Below are positions 14,688-21,041 of a stretch of 30,468 nt of DNA, in pieces. The notes under the pieces were generated by a model. That model searched no databases. It saw nothing but the letters and a program-made list of their open reading frames with translations, and was not told where the DNA came from. The stretch lies in the IMG/VR virus record IMGVR_UViG_3300046167_000309, positions 1 to 30,468 of that record; one strand, given 5' to 3'. This DNA is from a virus. Made by a program: the position numbers and the translations under genes. Each line of letters opens with the position of its first letter. The first letter of the stretch is position 1.

Positions 14688-14728
14688 AATCAAACGAACT
14701 TATTTTAATTTTAAATATCTTAATTATT

Positions 14729-15067
14729 ATGTCACAATCAGTAAAAGGAACAATCAAAACAATCAGTCAAGAATCGACTTATGGCAAGACGCGCAAGAAA
14801 TCATTAATCTTGACGACTGACGATAAGTATCCACAAACGTTGGAAGTTGAATTTCTAAATGACAAAATCAATTTGTTGCAAGGTTACGACCAAGGCGAAC
14901 AAGTTGAAGTTGCAATTAACATTCGCGGTCGCGAGTGGACAAGTCCAAAAAACGAAGTGAAGTATTTCACATCATTAAGCGGTTGGAAAATTGACCGCAC
15001 CGTTGGATTAACAAACGCAACACAAAACCAAGACCGCAAAGAAGCAAACGTTGATTTGCCATTTTAA
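14729..15067 (+). CDS. DUF3127 protein, single-strand-DNA-binding-like
   Basis: 112 residues with the DUF3127 pattern: an OB-like start (VKGTIKTISQESTYGKTRKK), LILTTDDKYPQTLEVEF, NLLQGYDQGEQVEVAINIRG and REWTSPKNEVKYFTSLSGW. It ends with an acidic, polar tail and VDLPF, as SSB-type proteins do. It most likely covers single-stranded DNA during phage replication and recombination. DUF3127 is common in Bacteroidetes. A terminator hairpin follows directly. Confidence 0.8.
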   Translation: MSQSVKGTIKTISQESTYGKTRKKSLILTTDDKYPQTLEVEFLNDKINLLQGYDQGEQVEVAINIRGREWTSPKNEVKYFTSLSGWKIDRTVGLTNATQNQDRKEANVDLPF

Positions 15068-15074
15068 AATCAAG

Positions 15075-15097
15075 GGGGACAATGTCCCCTTTTTTTT
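15075..15097 (+). terminator. Terminator or attenuator with GGGGAC hairpin, copy 2
   Basis: GGGGAC (15075-15080), AAT, GTCCCC (15084-15089), then eight T (15090-15097). The hairpin matches 6817-6831 exactly. The T run ends at the base before the next ATG (15098), so the helicase message would have to be read through the terminator; it may set the ratio of the two proteins. Confidence 0.8.
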
Positions 15098-16012
15098 ATG
15101 ATCATAGATAAAAACACAATAAAAGACGAAATATTTGCCATTAAGAATGGTGATGTTGTACAAGGTTTAAGGATTGGAATTCCTCAAATTGATGAATTTT
15201 ACAGACTTAAATTAAACGGCAGTTTGGATATATACGCGGGTCACGCGGGGGTTGGAAAAACTTCTTTTTGTTTATATTTAATGACGTTATTTGCGAACAA
15301 ATATGATTTAAAATTTGTTGTTTGGTCTTCGGAAAATACTGCCGGATCCGTTACGCAAAAGATCATTGAATATAAAATGGGAAAACCAATTGACACCGCG
15401 ACAGAAACAGAAATTGAACAAGCAATTGATTGGACGTATGAACATTTTAAAATTCTTAAGGTTGAAGAACTTTGTACATACAAGGATGTTCTTGAACAAA
15501 TTCTTGGGATTCATAAGGCCTTGCCAATGGCTGCGGCATTTATAGACCCTTACAATTCACTTGCGAAACCAAAAGAAGAAATGAAGGCATACGGCGCGCA
15601 TGAATTAGATTATATGATTGCGTCGGAAATGCGTTTGTTTGCTGAAAAACATAAGATCACCTTAATGGTTTCAATGCACGGTGTGACTGAGTCAAGTCGT
15701 AAGGTGCATCCGGTTACACATCCAATGGCCGGTTTCCCAATGCCGTTATCATATTCACAAGTTGAAGGTGGTGTGAAGTGGGCAAACCGTTGTTCAAATT
15801 TCTTTGTTTGTCATAGATATTTTCAATCAAATGACAAATGGAACATCATGGAACTTCACGTTTTGAAGGTCAAAGAATACATTTCCGGCGGTCGTCCGAG
15901 TCCGCTCGATTCCCCCATCGCCGTCAAGATGCTTCCAAACAACGTGGGATATGAATACGGTGGAATAAATTTAATGGGTGAACAAAAAACACAAAAAACC
16001 GTTTTATTTTGA
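15098..16012 (+). CDS. DnaB-like replicative helicase / RecA-fold ATPase
   Basis: 304 residues, RecA fold. Walker A is GHAGVGKTS at residues 48-56; Walker B-like AAFIDPY has Asp150. The sensor region has LMVSMHGVTE and the later EGGVKWANRCSNFFVCHR, as in DnaB/gp4 family ATPases. The usual DnaB N-terminal domain is absent. It probably unwinds DNA at the phage fork, with the DUF3127 protein upstream binding the single strands. The next gene overlaps by four bases. Alternatively it is a helicase loader-like ATPase. Confidence 0.7.
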   Translation: MIIDKNTIKDEIFAIKNGDVVQGLRIGIPQIDEFYRLKLNGSLDIYAGHAGVGKTSFCLYLMTLFANKYDLKFVVWSSENTAGSVTQKIIEYKMGKPIDTATETEIEQAIDWTYEHFKILKVEELCTYKDVLEQILGIHKALPMAAAFIDPYNSLAKPKEEMKAYGAHELDYMIASEMRLFAEKHKITLMVSMHGVTESSRKVHPVTHPMAGFPMPLSYSQVEGGVKWANRCSNFFVCHRYFQSNDKWNIMELHVLKVKEYISGGRPSPLDSPIAVKMLPNNVGYEYGGINLMGEQKTQKTVLF

Positions 16013-16224
16013 TTTATTCCTTAATCGTAATTTTTGCCATTGTTTTGATTGTCGGTCATTTTAAGAAGGCCGAAATTCAATTGTCACCGATTTTTGGTGT
16101 TATGGTTGGGGTGTTGTATTCATATAACGACGACGAAGAAGGAAAAGAACATTGGTTGCAATGTTGTATGTTTTTTGTATCAATTACCGTAATATGGAAC
16201 GATCCGCCGAGTGGCTTGAATTAG
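16009..16224 (+). CDS. Small membrane protein, 71 aa (TTG start)
   Basis: TTGA overlap with the previous stop sets the start at TTG 16009. Two hydrophobic stretches are seen: LIVIFAIVLIVGHF, and CCMFFVSITVIW near the end. Its last 31 bases overlap the sigma-like gene. Function unknown. Confidence 0.45.
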   Translation: MIYSLIVIFAIVLIVGHFKKAEIQLSPIFGVMVGVLYSYNDDEEGKEHWLQCCMFFVSITVIWNDPPSGLN

Positions 16225-16766
16225 TAGCAAAAGACCATGATAAATGGATTAAAATTGTTGAATCGTTTGGTGAAAACCAATATCAACATGACATCGTCCA
16301 AGAAGCATATTTGGCCCTTTATAAATACACGACACCGGAAAAAATTATTCACGACGGCAAGGTTTCCCAAGGATATATGTATTTCACCCTTAAAACAATC
16401 ACCTATCAGTTTTACAACGCGAAAAACAAAATCACAAAGGTTTCCCTTGACGACGAAGAAAACATCATTCAGTTGGTCGCAGAAGACAACATTGAAGAAC
16501 AAGAAGCATTTCATAAGATATGCACACTTATTGATCAAGAAATGGAATCGTGGTCATGGTATAATCGACGACTTACGGAATTATATCGTGACACCGATAT
16601 GTCAATCCGCAAGATTGCAGCGGCGACAAATATAAGTTTCGTAAGTATATTCAACACACTTAAAAATTGTAAAAATGAAATCAAACAAAAATTCCAAGAA
16701 GACTTCGAAGACTACAAGAACAAGGACTTCGACAAAATCCAAGAACCAAGAATTCGAAACATTTAA
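16194..16766 (+). CDS. Sigma-70-like factor, ECF type
   Basis: The start is placed at ATG 16194 (MERSAEWLELVAKDHDKWIK); the longer frame from 16152 overlaps the previous gene more. A region-2-like segment (QHDIVQEAYLALYKY and MYFTLKTITYQFYNAKNK) and a C-terminal helix-turn-helix region-4-like segment (MSIRKIAAATNISFVSIFNT) are visible, joined by an acidic linker. This layout is that of ECF-like sigma factors. It could steer host RNA polymerase to phage promoters. Region 2 is diverged, so promoter binding is inferred. Confidence 0.65.
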   Translation: MERSAEWLELVAKDHDKWIKIVESFGENQYQHDIVQEAYLALYKYTTPEKIIHDGKVSQGYMYFTLKTITYQFYNAKNKITKVSLDDEENIIQLVAEDNIEEQEAFHKICTLIDQEMESWSWYNRRLTELYRDTDMSIRKIAAATNISFVSIFNTLKNCKNEIKQKFQEDFEDYKNKDFDKIQEPRIRNI

Positions 16767-17139
16767 AAAGAATCACGAACAAGGTTCAACCGGTTTGGGT
16801 GATACCGTGGAAAAAATTACCAAGAAAACCGGGATTAAGAAAGTAGTTGACACCGTATTTCAAAAACTTCAAAAATCATGCGGATGCGAAGAACGTAAAA
16901 TCAAACTCAATGAAATGTTTCGATACGAAAAACCGGAATGTTTTAATGAAGAAGATTTCAATGTTGTCCATGAAGCGATTACATCAAATAAAAATAAATT
17001 CACAATTGAAGAACAAGAAAAATTTGTCGATATTTACACACGAGTATTCACGAATTTAAAACGTCCGGAGTGTACGCCTTGCAGTTTTAAAAATGAGGTT
17101 TACAACCGACTTGTCAAAGTTTACAACACATATAAATAA
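16675..17139 (+). CDS. Conserved-looking protein with GLGDTVEKITK and CGCEERK motifs
   Basis: 154 residues starting inside the sigma gene (92-base overlap). A Lys/Thr/Ser-rich N-terminus is followed by GLGDTVEKITKKTGIKKVVD and SCGCEERKIKLNEMF, a pattern I associate with Bacteroidetes phages. The C-terminal half is helical with CTPCSF. There is no later ATG that keeps these motifs, so the long overlap is accepted. Function unknown; the Cys-x-Cys and Cys-x2-Cys pairs may bind metal. Confidence 0.65.
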   Translation: MKSNKNSKKTSKTTRTRTSTKSKNQEFETFKKNHEQGSTGLGDTVEKITKKTGIKKVVDTVFQKLQKSCGCEERKIKLNEMFRYEKPECFNEEDFNVVHEAITSNKNKFTIEEQEKFVDIYTRVFTNLKRPECTPCSFKNEVYNRLVKVYNTYK

Positions 17140-17147
17140 AACACACA

Positions 17148-17435
17148 ATGAACAAAAAAATGCAAAACCTTAAAGAAATGGAATATTATGGAAATTTTAA
17201 TTTGGTTGGTGAAATCCTTCTTAAATTAAAAAAGAAATATCCAAACAACGAAACATTGAAGGAAGCAATTTCAGCAATGACGCACATTGGTTTTTTCGTT
17301 ACGGAAATGATGCAAGCACAATATTATTACGACAAATCACTTGAATCATATCGTGCGGACAAATTACGAGCAATTGAACGCGCAAGACGTGTTGAAGAAG
17401 AACTTGAAGAACTAAAAGAAAAATGGAAAGTTTAA
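17148..17435 (+). CDS. Helical protein, 95 aa
   Basis: MNKKMQNLKEMEYYGNFNLV onward. The C-terminal third is a strong coiled coil (RAIERARRVEEELEELKEKW). No domain recognised. It follows the previous gene after eight bases and overlaps a tiny membrane peptide gene. Confidence 0.6.
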   Translation: MNKKMQNLKEMEYYGNFNLVGEILLKLKKKYPNNETLKEAISAMTHIGFFVTEMMQAQYYYDKSLESYRADKLRAIERARRVEEELEELKEKWKV

Positions 17436-17494
17436 TCGTCGGATATATTGTTTTCCGATTTTTAGAATATTTAATTAAAGAAATAATCGAATGA
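17423..17494 (+). CDS. Possible 23-residue membrane peptide
   Basis: MESLIVGYIVFRFLEYLIKE then IIE. It starts 13 bases before the end of the preceding gene and ends in ATGA overlap with the next, which would couple all three. The peptide is one hydrophobic helix. Support comes only from coupling. Confidence 0.35.
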   Translation: MESLIVGYIVFRFLEYLIKEIIE

Positions 17495-17742
17495 GTGATT
17501 CAATAAAAAAATGGCATGAAATGAATGCGGAGTGGATTGAACCACGATACACACCAAAAGAAGATGACATTGTCACAAGCATCATAAGAAAATTCAAAAA
17601 ACGTTCTGAAGAAGGAATCAAAGAATATGGAACGACATTAGCGGACAACCCGGATGGGTTTTATAAATGGATTGAAGAAGCGCAATCCGAAGCCATGGAT
17701 TTCATCTTGTATTTGGAAAAAATAAAACAATTAAACAAATGA
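17491..17742 (+). CDS. MazG-like nucleotide pyrophosphohydrolase-type protein
   Basis: 83 residues. The pattern KKRSEEGIKEYGTTLADN, then FYKWIEEAQSEAMDFILYLE, is a known phage protein type resembling the all-alpha NTP pyrophosphatase fold (MazG-like). Conserved Glu residues in IEEAQSEAMD are the likely metal ligands. Such proteins may cleave nucleotides or ppGpp in phages; the activity here is inferred. Confidence 0.6.
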   Translation: MSDSIKKWHEMNAEWIEPRYTPKEDDIVTSIIRKFKKRSEEGIKEYGTTLADNPDGFYKWIEEAQSEAMDFILYLEKIKQLNK

Positions 17743-17858
17743 AGGAATCGACACTTGTAAAGATGCAACGCGACATTAAAAATTTGACAATGACACTTGC
17801 AATTGTTATTGAACGTCTTAAAAATTTAGAAGGTGAAAAAGAAAACGATGCCACATGA
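17739..17858 (+). CDS. Small helical protein, 39 aa
   Basis: ATGA-coupled to the MazG-like gene. MKESTLVKMQRDIKNLTMTL then AIVIERLKNLEGEKENDAT. A single amphipathic helix with an acidic end; function unknown. Confidence 0.45.
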   Translation: MKESTLVKMQRDIKNLTMTLAIVIERLKNLEGEKENDAT

Positions 17859-17952
17859 TTTTTGGAATTACGGAATCAATCCGATTCTTGGATACAGATA
17901 CACACCCGACGGAAAATCTGTTTCGTATTTTTTAAGGAAAAAGTCAAAATAA
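17848..17952 (+). CDS. Small basic protein, 34 aa
   Basis: Overlaps the previous gene by 11 bases. MPHDFWNYGINPILGYRYTP then DGKSVSYFLRKKSK. Aromatic-rich with a basic end. No family recognised. Coupled position supports coding. Confidence 0.4.
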   Translation: MPHDFWNYGINPILGYRYTPDGKSVSYFLRKKSK

Positions 17953-17991
17953 TTAAATAAAAATGTTTATATTCGAAGAAACAACACAATT

Positions 17992-18141
17992 ATGACTTAC
18001 GAAGAAATATATTACAGATCATTAAGCGACGAAGAACTTGAACGCCACGCAAAGTTTGGCGGTCTTGACGCATACGGAAAACGATGCCAAGAAGAACGTG
18101 ACAGACGACACCAAGAACAAAACGAAATCACATCCTTATGA
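17992..18141 (+). CDS. Small charged protein, 49 aa
   Basis: MTYEEIYYRSLSDEELERHA then KFGGLDAYGKRCQEERDRRH and QEQNEITSL. Very rich in Arg, Glu and Asp, predicted helical. ATGA overlap links it to the next frame. A 10-codon frame (17963-17995) ends on its start in the same ATGA way and may be a leader. Confidence 0.45.
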   Translation: MTYEEIYYRSLSDEELERHAKFGGLDAYGKRCQEERDRRHQEQNEITSL

Positions 18142-18269
18142 TTACCTTATTCAACGGCGAAACATATCTTGAAGGCGAAATCAAGCACGATGGCTGCGGA
18201 CGATTCGTTTTATTACGGACACCTTGGCAAGCACGCATTGTCGTCTTCAGTATTAAGAAACATTTTTGA
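18138..18269 (+). CDS. Possible 43-residue protein overlapping the exonuclease start
   Basis: ATGA coupling to the gene before; MITLFNGETYLEGEIKHDGC then GRFVLLRTPWQARIVVFSIK. The composition looks protein-like, but it overlaps the exonuclease frame by 80 bases. Either both are real or the exonuclease starts later than 18190. Confidence 0.35.
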   Translation: MITLFNGETYLEGEIKHDGCGRFVLLRTPWQARIVVFSIKKHF

Positions 18270-18930
18270 CGATCCGGACAAGCAGCTTCAATATATGAAG
18301 GGGAAAGGCGGGAACACCGAAGCATTGATGCTTGGTAAATTGACACATTGGTGTTGGCTTGAACCGGACGTCTTTTATTCACAAGTTTATACGGACTTAC
18401 GTGGCAACACTAACGCATACAAAGAACTTGTTTCACAACACGGTGCGGATAATGTGTTCAAAGAAAAACACCGAAACATTGCGGAATGGTTGTGTCGTCG
18501 ATTAGACAACAACGAAGAAATCCGGGAAATCCGAAAAGGTGCGGACGTCGAGGTTGCGAGTGTAAAAATGATTGACGGGTTTCCGACACGTGGAAAGGCT
18601 GACATGATTAAAGGCGACACAATGTATGATTTAAAAACTGGTATCGTCACACCACAACAATTTGAATGGAAAATCGACGCAATGAATTACGACTTACAAG
18701 CGTGGATTTATATGCAGTTGTTTCCCAAATTGAAAAATTTTACATTTATTTACATAAACAAACACACACGTGCGCCGGGTATTATTGAAATGCCACAAAC
18801 AGTCATTGACCGTGGTGGTGAAAAATACAAGACCGCCGTCGAAGTTTATATGAAAATATTTCACGGCAAAGAACTTGACGAAATTGAATTTTTATTGGAT
18901 CAGTATGTTTATCGCGGAACTGCAAGATGA
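18190..18930 (+). CDS. PD-(D/E)XK exonuclease, exodeoxyribonuclease VIII-like
   Basis: 246 residues from ATG 18190 (an upstream TTG at 18169 is possible). The N-terminal LSSSVLRNIFDDPDK and EALMLGKLTHWCWLEPDVF match the start of phage RecE/exonuclease VIII-like nucleases. The core has GKADMIKGDTMYDLKTG: Asp138, then Asp147 and Lys149 of the D-x-K motif; Asp138 is the second acidic ligand. It likely degrades double-stranded DNA ends for recombination or end processing. No Erf/RecT annealing partner was seen nearby; the DUF3127 protein or NinG-like protein may act with it. Confidence 0.7.
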   Translation: MAADDSFYYGHLGKHALSSSVLRNIFDDPDKQLQYMKGKGGNTEALMLGKLTHWCWLEPDVFYSQVYTDLRGNTNAYKELVSQHGADNVFKEKHRNIAEWLCRRLDNNEEIREIRKGADVEVASVKMIDGFPTRGKADMIKGDTMYDLKTGIVTPQQFEWKIDAMNYDLQAWIYMQLFPKLKNFTFIYINKHTRAPGIIEMPQTVIDRGGEKYKTAVEVYMKIFHGKELDEIEFLLDQYVYRGTAR

Positions 18931-19130
18931 ATCAAGACAAAATCCTTGAATATTATTTCTTGGCACTTAATGACATTCGAAATGGGTCGTCAATCCAAGA
19001 ACTTGAAGAAGCACTTAAGATATATGAATCCGAAGATGAATTTGAGGCTTGCGCCGGCATACTCAAGGCAATAAACGAAATAAAATATACAACAATAAAA
19101 AACTTAAAGAATGGACATAAAAATGATTAA
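18927..19130 (+). CDS. Small acidic helical protein, 67 aa
   Basis: ATGA-coupled to the exonuclease. MNQDKILEYYFLALNDIRNG then SSIQELEEALKIYESEDEFE. Helical with one Cys. Its last 20 bases overlap the DnaA-IV-like gene. It may be an exonuclease partner; this is inferred from coupling only. Confidence 0.55.
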   Translation: MNQDKILEYYFLALNDIRNGSSIQELEEALKIYESEDEFEACAGILKAINEIKYTTIKNLKNGHKND

Positions 19131-19608
19131 AAAGGTTGTAACGGAAGCAACCGGAATTGATTTAAATGATAAAAAACTAAATTCACGAAGGATAAGTGAA
19201 AACGTCGAAGCACGAACAATGTATTTTAGCCTTGCAAGGGAATACACGACATTATCACTTGCCGACATAGGTAAATCAATAAAACCCCGAAAAGATCATG
19301 CAACGGTCTTGTATTCGATTCGTAAGGCAAAAGACGCAATTCGTTTCGACAAAAGATTCCGACAAAAACTTGACAACTTACGATCAAAGGTTGAATTTCT
19401 TCGGACACAAGTTGAAGAATCTGAAATTGATTTTATCACGGCATTGAATCGATTGGAACGAATGGAAGAACGCAATATGCAGTTGATTGGACAAAATGCC
19501 GACTTGTTGAAACAAATTGAAGACTTAAATGAAAAAATCAAACGTCAAAATAGATACCTTGCTGAAAATGGATACCAAGTCAACCGAAGCATCTTCAAAG
19601 AAGATTAA
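19111..19608 (+). CDS. DnaA domain IV-like DNA-binding protein with coiled coil
   Basis: 165 residues. Residues about 20-80 look like DnaA domain IV: NVEARTMYFSLAREYTTLSL then ADIGKSIKPRKDHATV (Asp62, His63, Thr65, Val66) and LYSIRKA. The R-x-D-H-[AT]-T-V core is the DnaA box-reading helix. No AAA+ domain is present; the rest (90-155) is a coiled coil. It could bind host-like DnaA boxes as an initiator, recruiter or decoy. It overlaps its neighbours on both sides, as in a tight operon. Confidence 0.7.
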   Translation: MDIKMIKKVVTEATGIDLNDKKLNSRRISENVEARTMYFSLAREYTTLSLADIGKSIKPRKDHATVLYSIRKAKDAIRFDKRFRQKLDNLRSKVEFLRTQVEESEIDFITALNRLERMEERNMQLIGQNADLLKQIEDLNEKIKRQNRYLAENGYQVNRSIFKED

Positions 19609-20080
19609 AGACCCCGCGTGTGAAACGTGTGGACAAAAACCTTCGATTGCATTCTTTGACGGACAAGTCAGCGAACACTTCAAGGGGTGTGATATTTATA
19701 TCGGTGATCTTGATTTCAAGTTAGCAGACGACACAAATGTCATAATCGCAGAAATAAAATATGTAAGTAAGGCACACAAATTCCTTGGCAAGAAAATAAC
19801 ATTCAACCAAGCACGTGAATATGCAGCAATGACCGGAGTGGTCGACAACCTTGGAAGGGAACAAAAGACATACGTGTTCGAAGCACACGAAGTTGAAAAA
19901 CCTTACGTTGCAATTGTTCCATTCTTAAAACCAACGGGAAAAGAACGACACGCATTCGACTTCATGGACATAGACAACGCACGTCTTGTGTACGTGTTTA
20001 AGGACGATCAGTTTGGTCGTTGGTTGGCCGGTGACAGATATGTTGGGACAGAAATGCGACAACAATTAAAATGCGTATGA
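19568..20080 (+). CDS. Possible PD-(D/E)XK-type nuclease or restriction-like protein
   Basis: 170 residues from ATG 19568 (an upstream ATG at 19529 overlaps the previous gene by 80 bases). A short Cys pair (DPACETCGQ) is followed by FKGCDIYIGDLDFKLADDTN, VIIAEIKYVSK and TFNQAREYAAMTG. The D-x(n)-E-x-K with a following Gln looks like a nuclease core, but this is weak. It lies between the DnaA-IV protein and the methyltransferase, with a 10-base overlap. If nuclease and methyltransferase are a pair, they would be restriction-modification-like. Function otherwise unknown. Confidence 0.5.
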   Translation: MDTKSTEASSKKIKDPACETCGQKPSIAFFDGQVSEHFKGCDIYIGDLDFKLADDTNVIIAEIKYVSKAHKFLGKKITFNQAREYAAMTGVVDNLGREQKTYVFEAHEVEKPYVAIVPFLKPTGKERHAFDFMDIDNARLVYVFKDDQFGRWLAGDRYVGTEMRQQLKCV

Positions 20081-20724
20081 AGTTATTCAATAAGGATTGC
20101 ATTGAAGCCATGAAGGAAATGGACGACAATCAATTTGATTTGGCAATTGTTGATCCGCCTTATGGAATAAATGCAGATAAAAAAAATAATGGTAAAAATA
20201 GTGATAGACACGAAAAAACAAGTAAAGCCAAAATAAACACTTATAAAAAAACTAATTGGGATATTGACATACCAACTGATGAATATTTTGTCGAATTAAA
20301 AAGGGTATCAAAAAGACAAATTGTTTGGGGTGCAAATTTTTTTAATTTACAAGGGGGAATGTTGTATTGGCATAAACAAGTGACAATGCCAACATACAGT
20401 CAAGGTGAATTAGCTTACTTGTCTTGGATGAACAAAATCGACTTTGTCGATATTGCATGGCATGGAATGATTCAACATGACATGAAAAACAAAGAACAAA
20501 GAATTCATCCGACACAAAAACCCGTTAAATTATACGAATGGCTTCTTATGAATTACGCAAAGGAAGGCGACAAAATACTCGACACACATCTTGGGAGTGG
20601 ATCAATTGCAATTGCTTGTCACAATCTTGGATTTGATTTGACCGGATATGAAATTGACGAAGAATATTTCAGCGCAGCCGTCAAGCGATACCAACAACAC
20701 AAAAACCAATTAAGAATCTTTTGA
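20071..20724 (+). CDS. DNA N6-adenine or N4-cytosine methyltransferase, beta class
   Basis: 217 residues with motif IV DPPY at residues 28-31 near the N-terminus, and motif I-type DTHLGSGS at 171-178 near the C-terminus, the beta-class order (N6_N4_Mtase family). GFDLTGYEIDEEYF follows, typical of phage enzymes. The region between carries the target recognition part. It probably protects phage DNA from host restriction. The base modified cannot be told from sequence. Confidence 0.85.
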   Translation: MRMKLFNKDCIEAMKEMDDNQFDLAIVDPPYGINADKKNNGKNSDRHEKTSKAKINTYKKTNWDIDIPTDEYFVELKRVSKRQIVWGANFFNLQGGMLYWHKQVTMPTYSQGELAYLSWMNKIDFVDIAWHGMIQHDMKNKEQRIHPTQKPVKLYEWLLMNYAKEGDKILDTHLGSGSIAIACHNLGFDLTGYEIDEEYFSAAVKRYQQHKNQLRIF

Positions 20725-20780
20725 TTTTAACAACAAATGATTTTTTTTATTATATAATTGATTAAACAAGTTTTTTCAAG
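20725..20780 (+). promoter_or_regulatory. AT-rich gap with promoter-like element before terminase
   Basis: The only gap between methyltransferase and terminase holds TTTATTATAT (20746-20755), shared with the leaders at 6860 and 23550, and TATAATTG (20753-20760), one base off TAnnTTTG. No TTTG lies at the right distance upstream. A late promoter here would serve the terminase genes. Confidence 0.4.
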
Positions 20781-21017
20781 ATGGCACACGGCGGAAAAAG
20801 GGAAGGATCGGGACGCAAACCCAAGGCGGAAGAAATCGAACTTATTGAACGATTGTCGCCATTGGATGACCTTGCATTCGAAGCATTAAAAGACGGCATC
20901 AAACAAAAAGACTTCCGTTACGTCAAATTGTTCCATGAATACCGATACGGCAAACCAAAAGAAACAAAGGACATCAATCTTGATCAAGATGTTCCATTCA
21001 TCATTGAAATGGATTAA
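20781..21017 (+). CDS. Terminase small subunit-like DNA-binding protein
   Basis: 78 residues: GGKREGSGRKPKAEEIELIE, LSPLDDLAFEALKDGI, then LFHEYRYGKPKETKDINL. The basic N-terminus and the YRYGKPKE motif recur in short proteins directly upstream of large terminase genes in Bacteroidetes phages. It should recognise the packaging site. Its TAA is in the same frame as the large subunit, 24 bases before the TTG used there. Confidence 0.7.
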   Translation: MAHGGKREGSGRKPKAEEIELIERLSPLDDLAFEALKDGIKQKDFRYVKLFHEYRYGKPKETKDINLDQDVPFIIEMD

Positions 21018-21041
21018 CCATTCCCATTTCGTGATTCCAAT

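Noticed and set aside
14827-14835. GTATCCACA, one base off a DnaA box
   Set aside because: A single near-match inside the DUF3127 gene with no cluster; not enough for an origin.
17963-17995. A 10-codon frame ending on the start of the gene at 17992
   Set aside because: May be a leader by its ATGA overlap, but too short to call.
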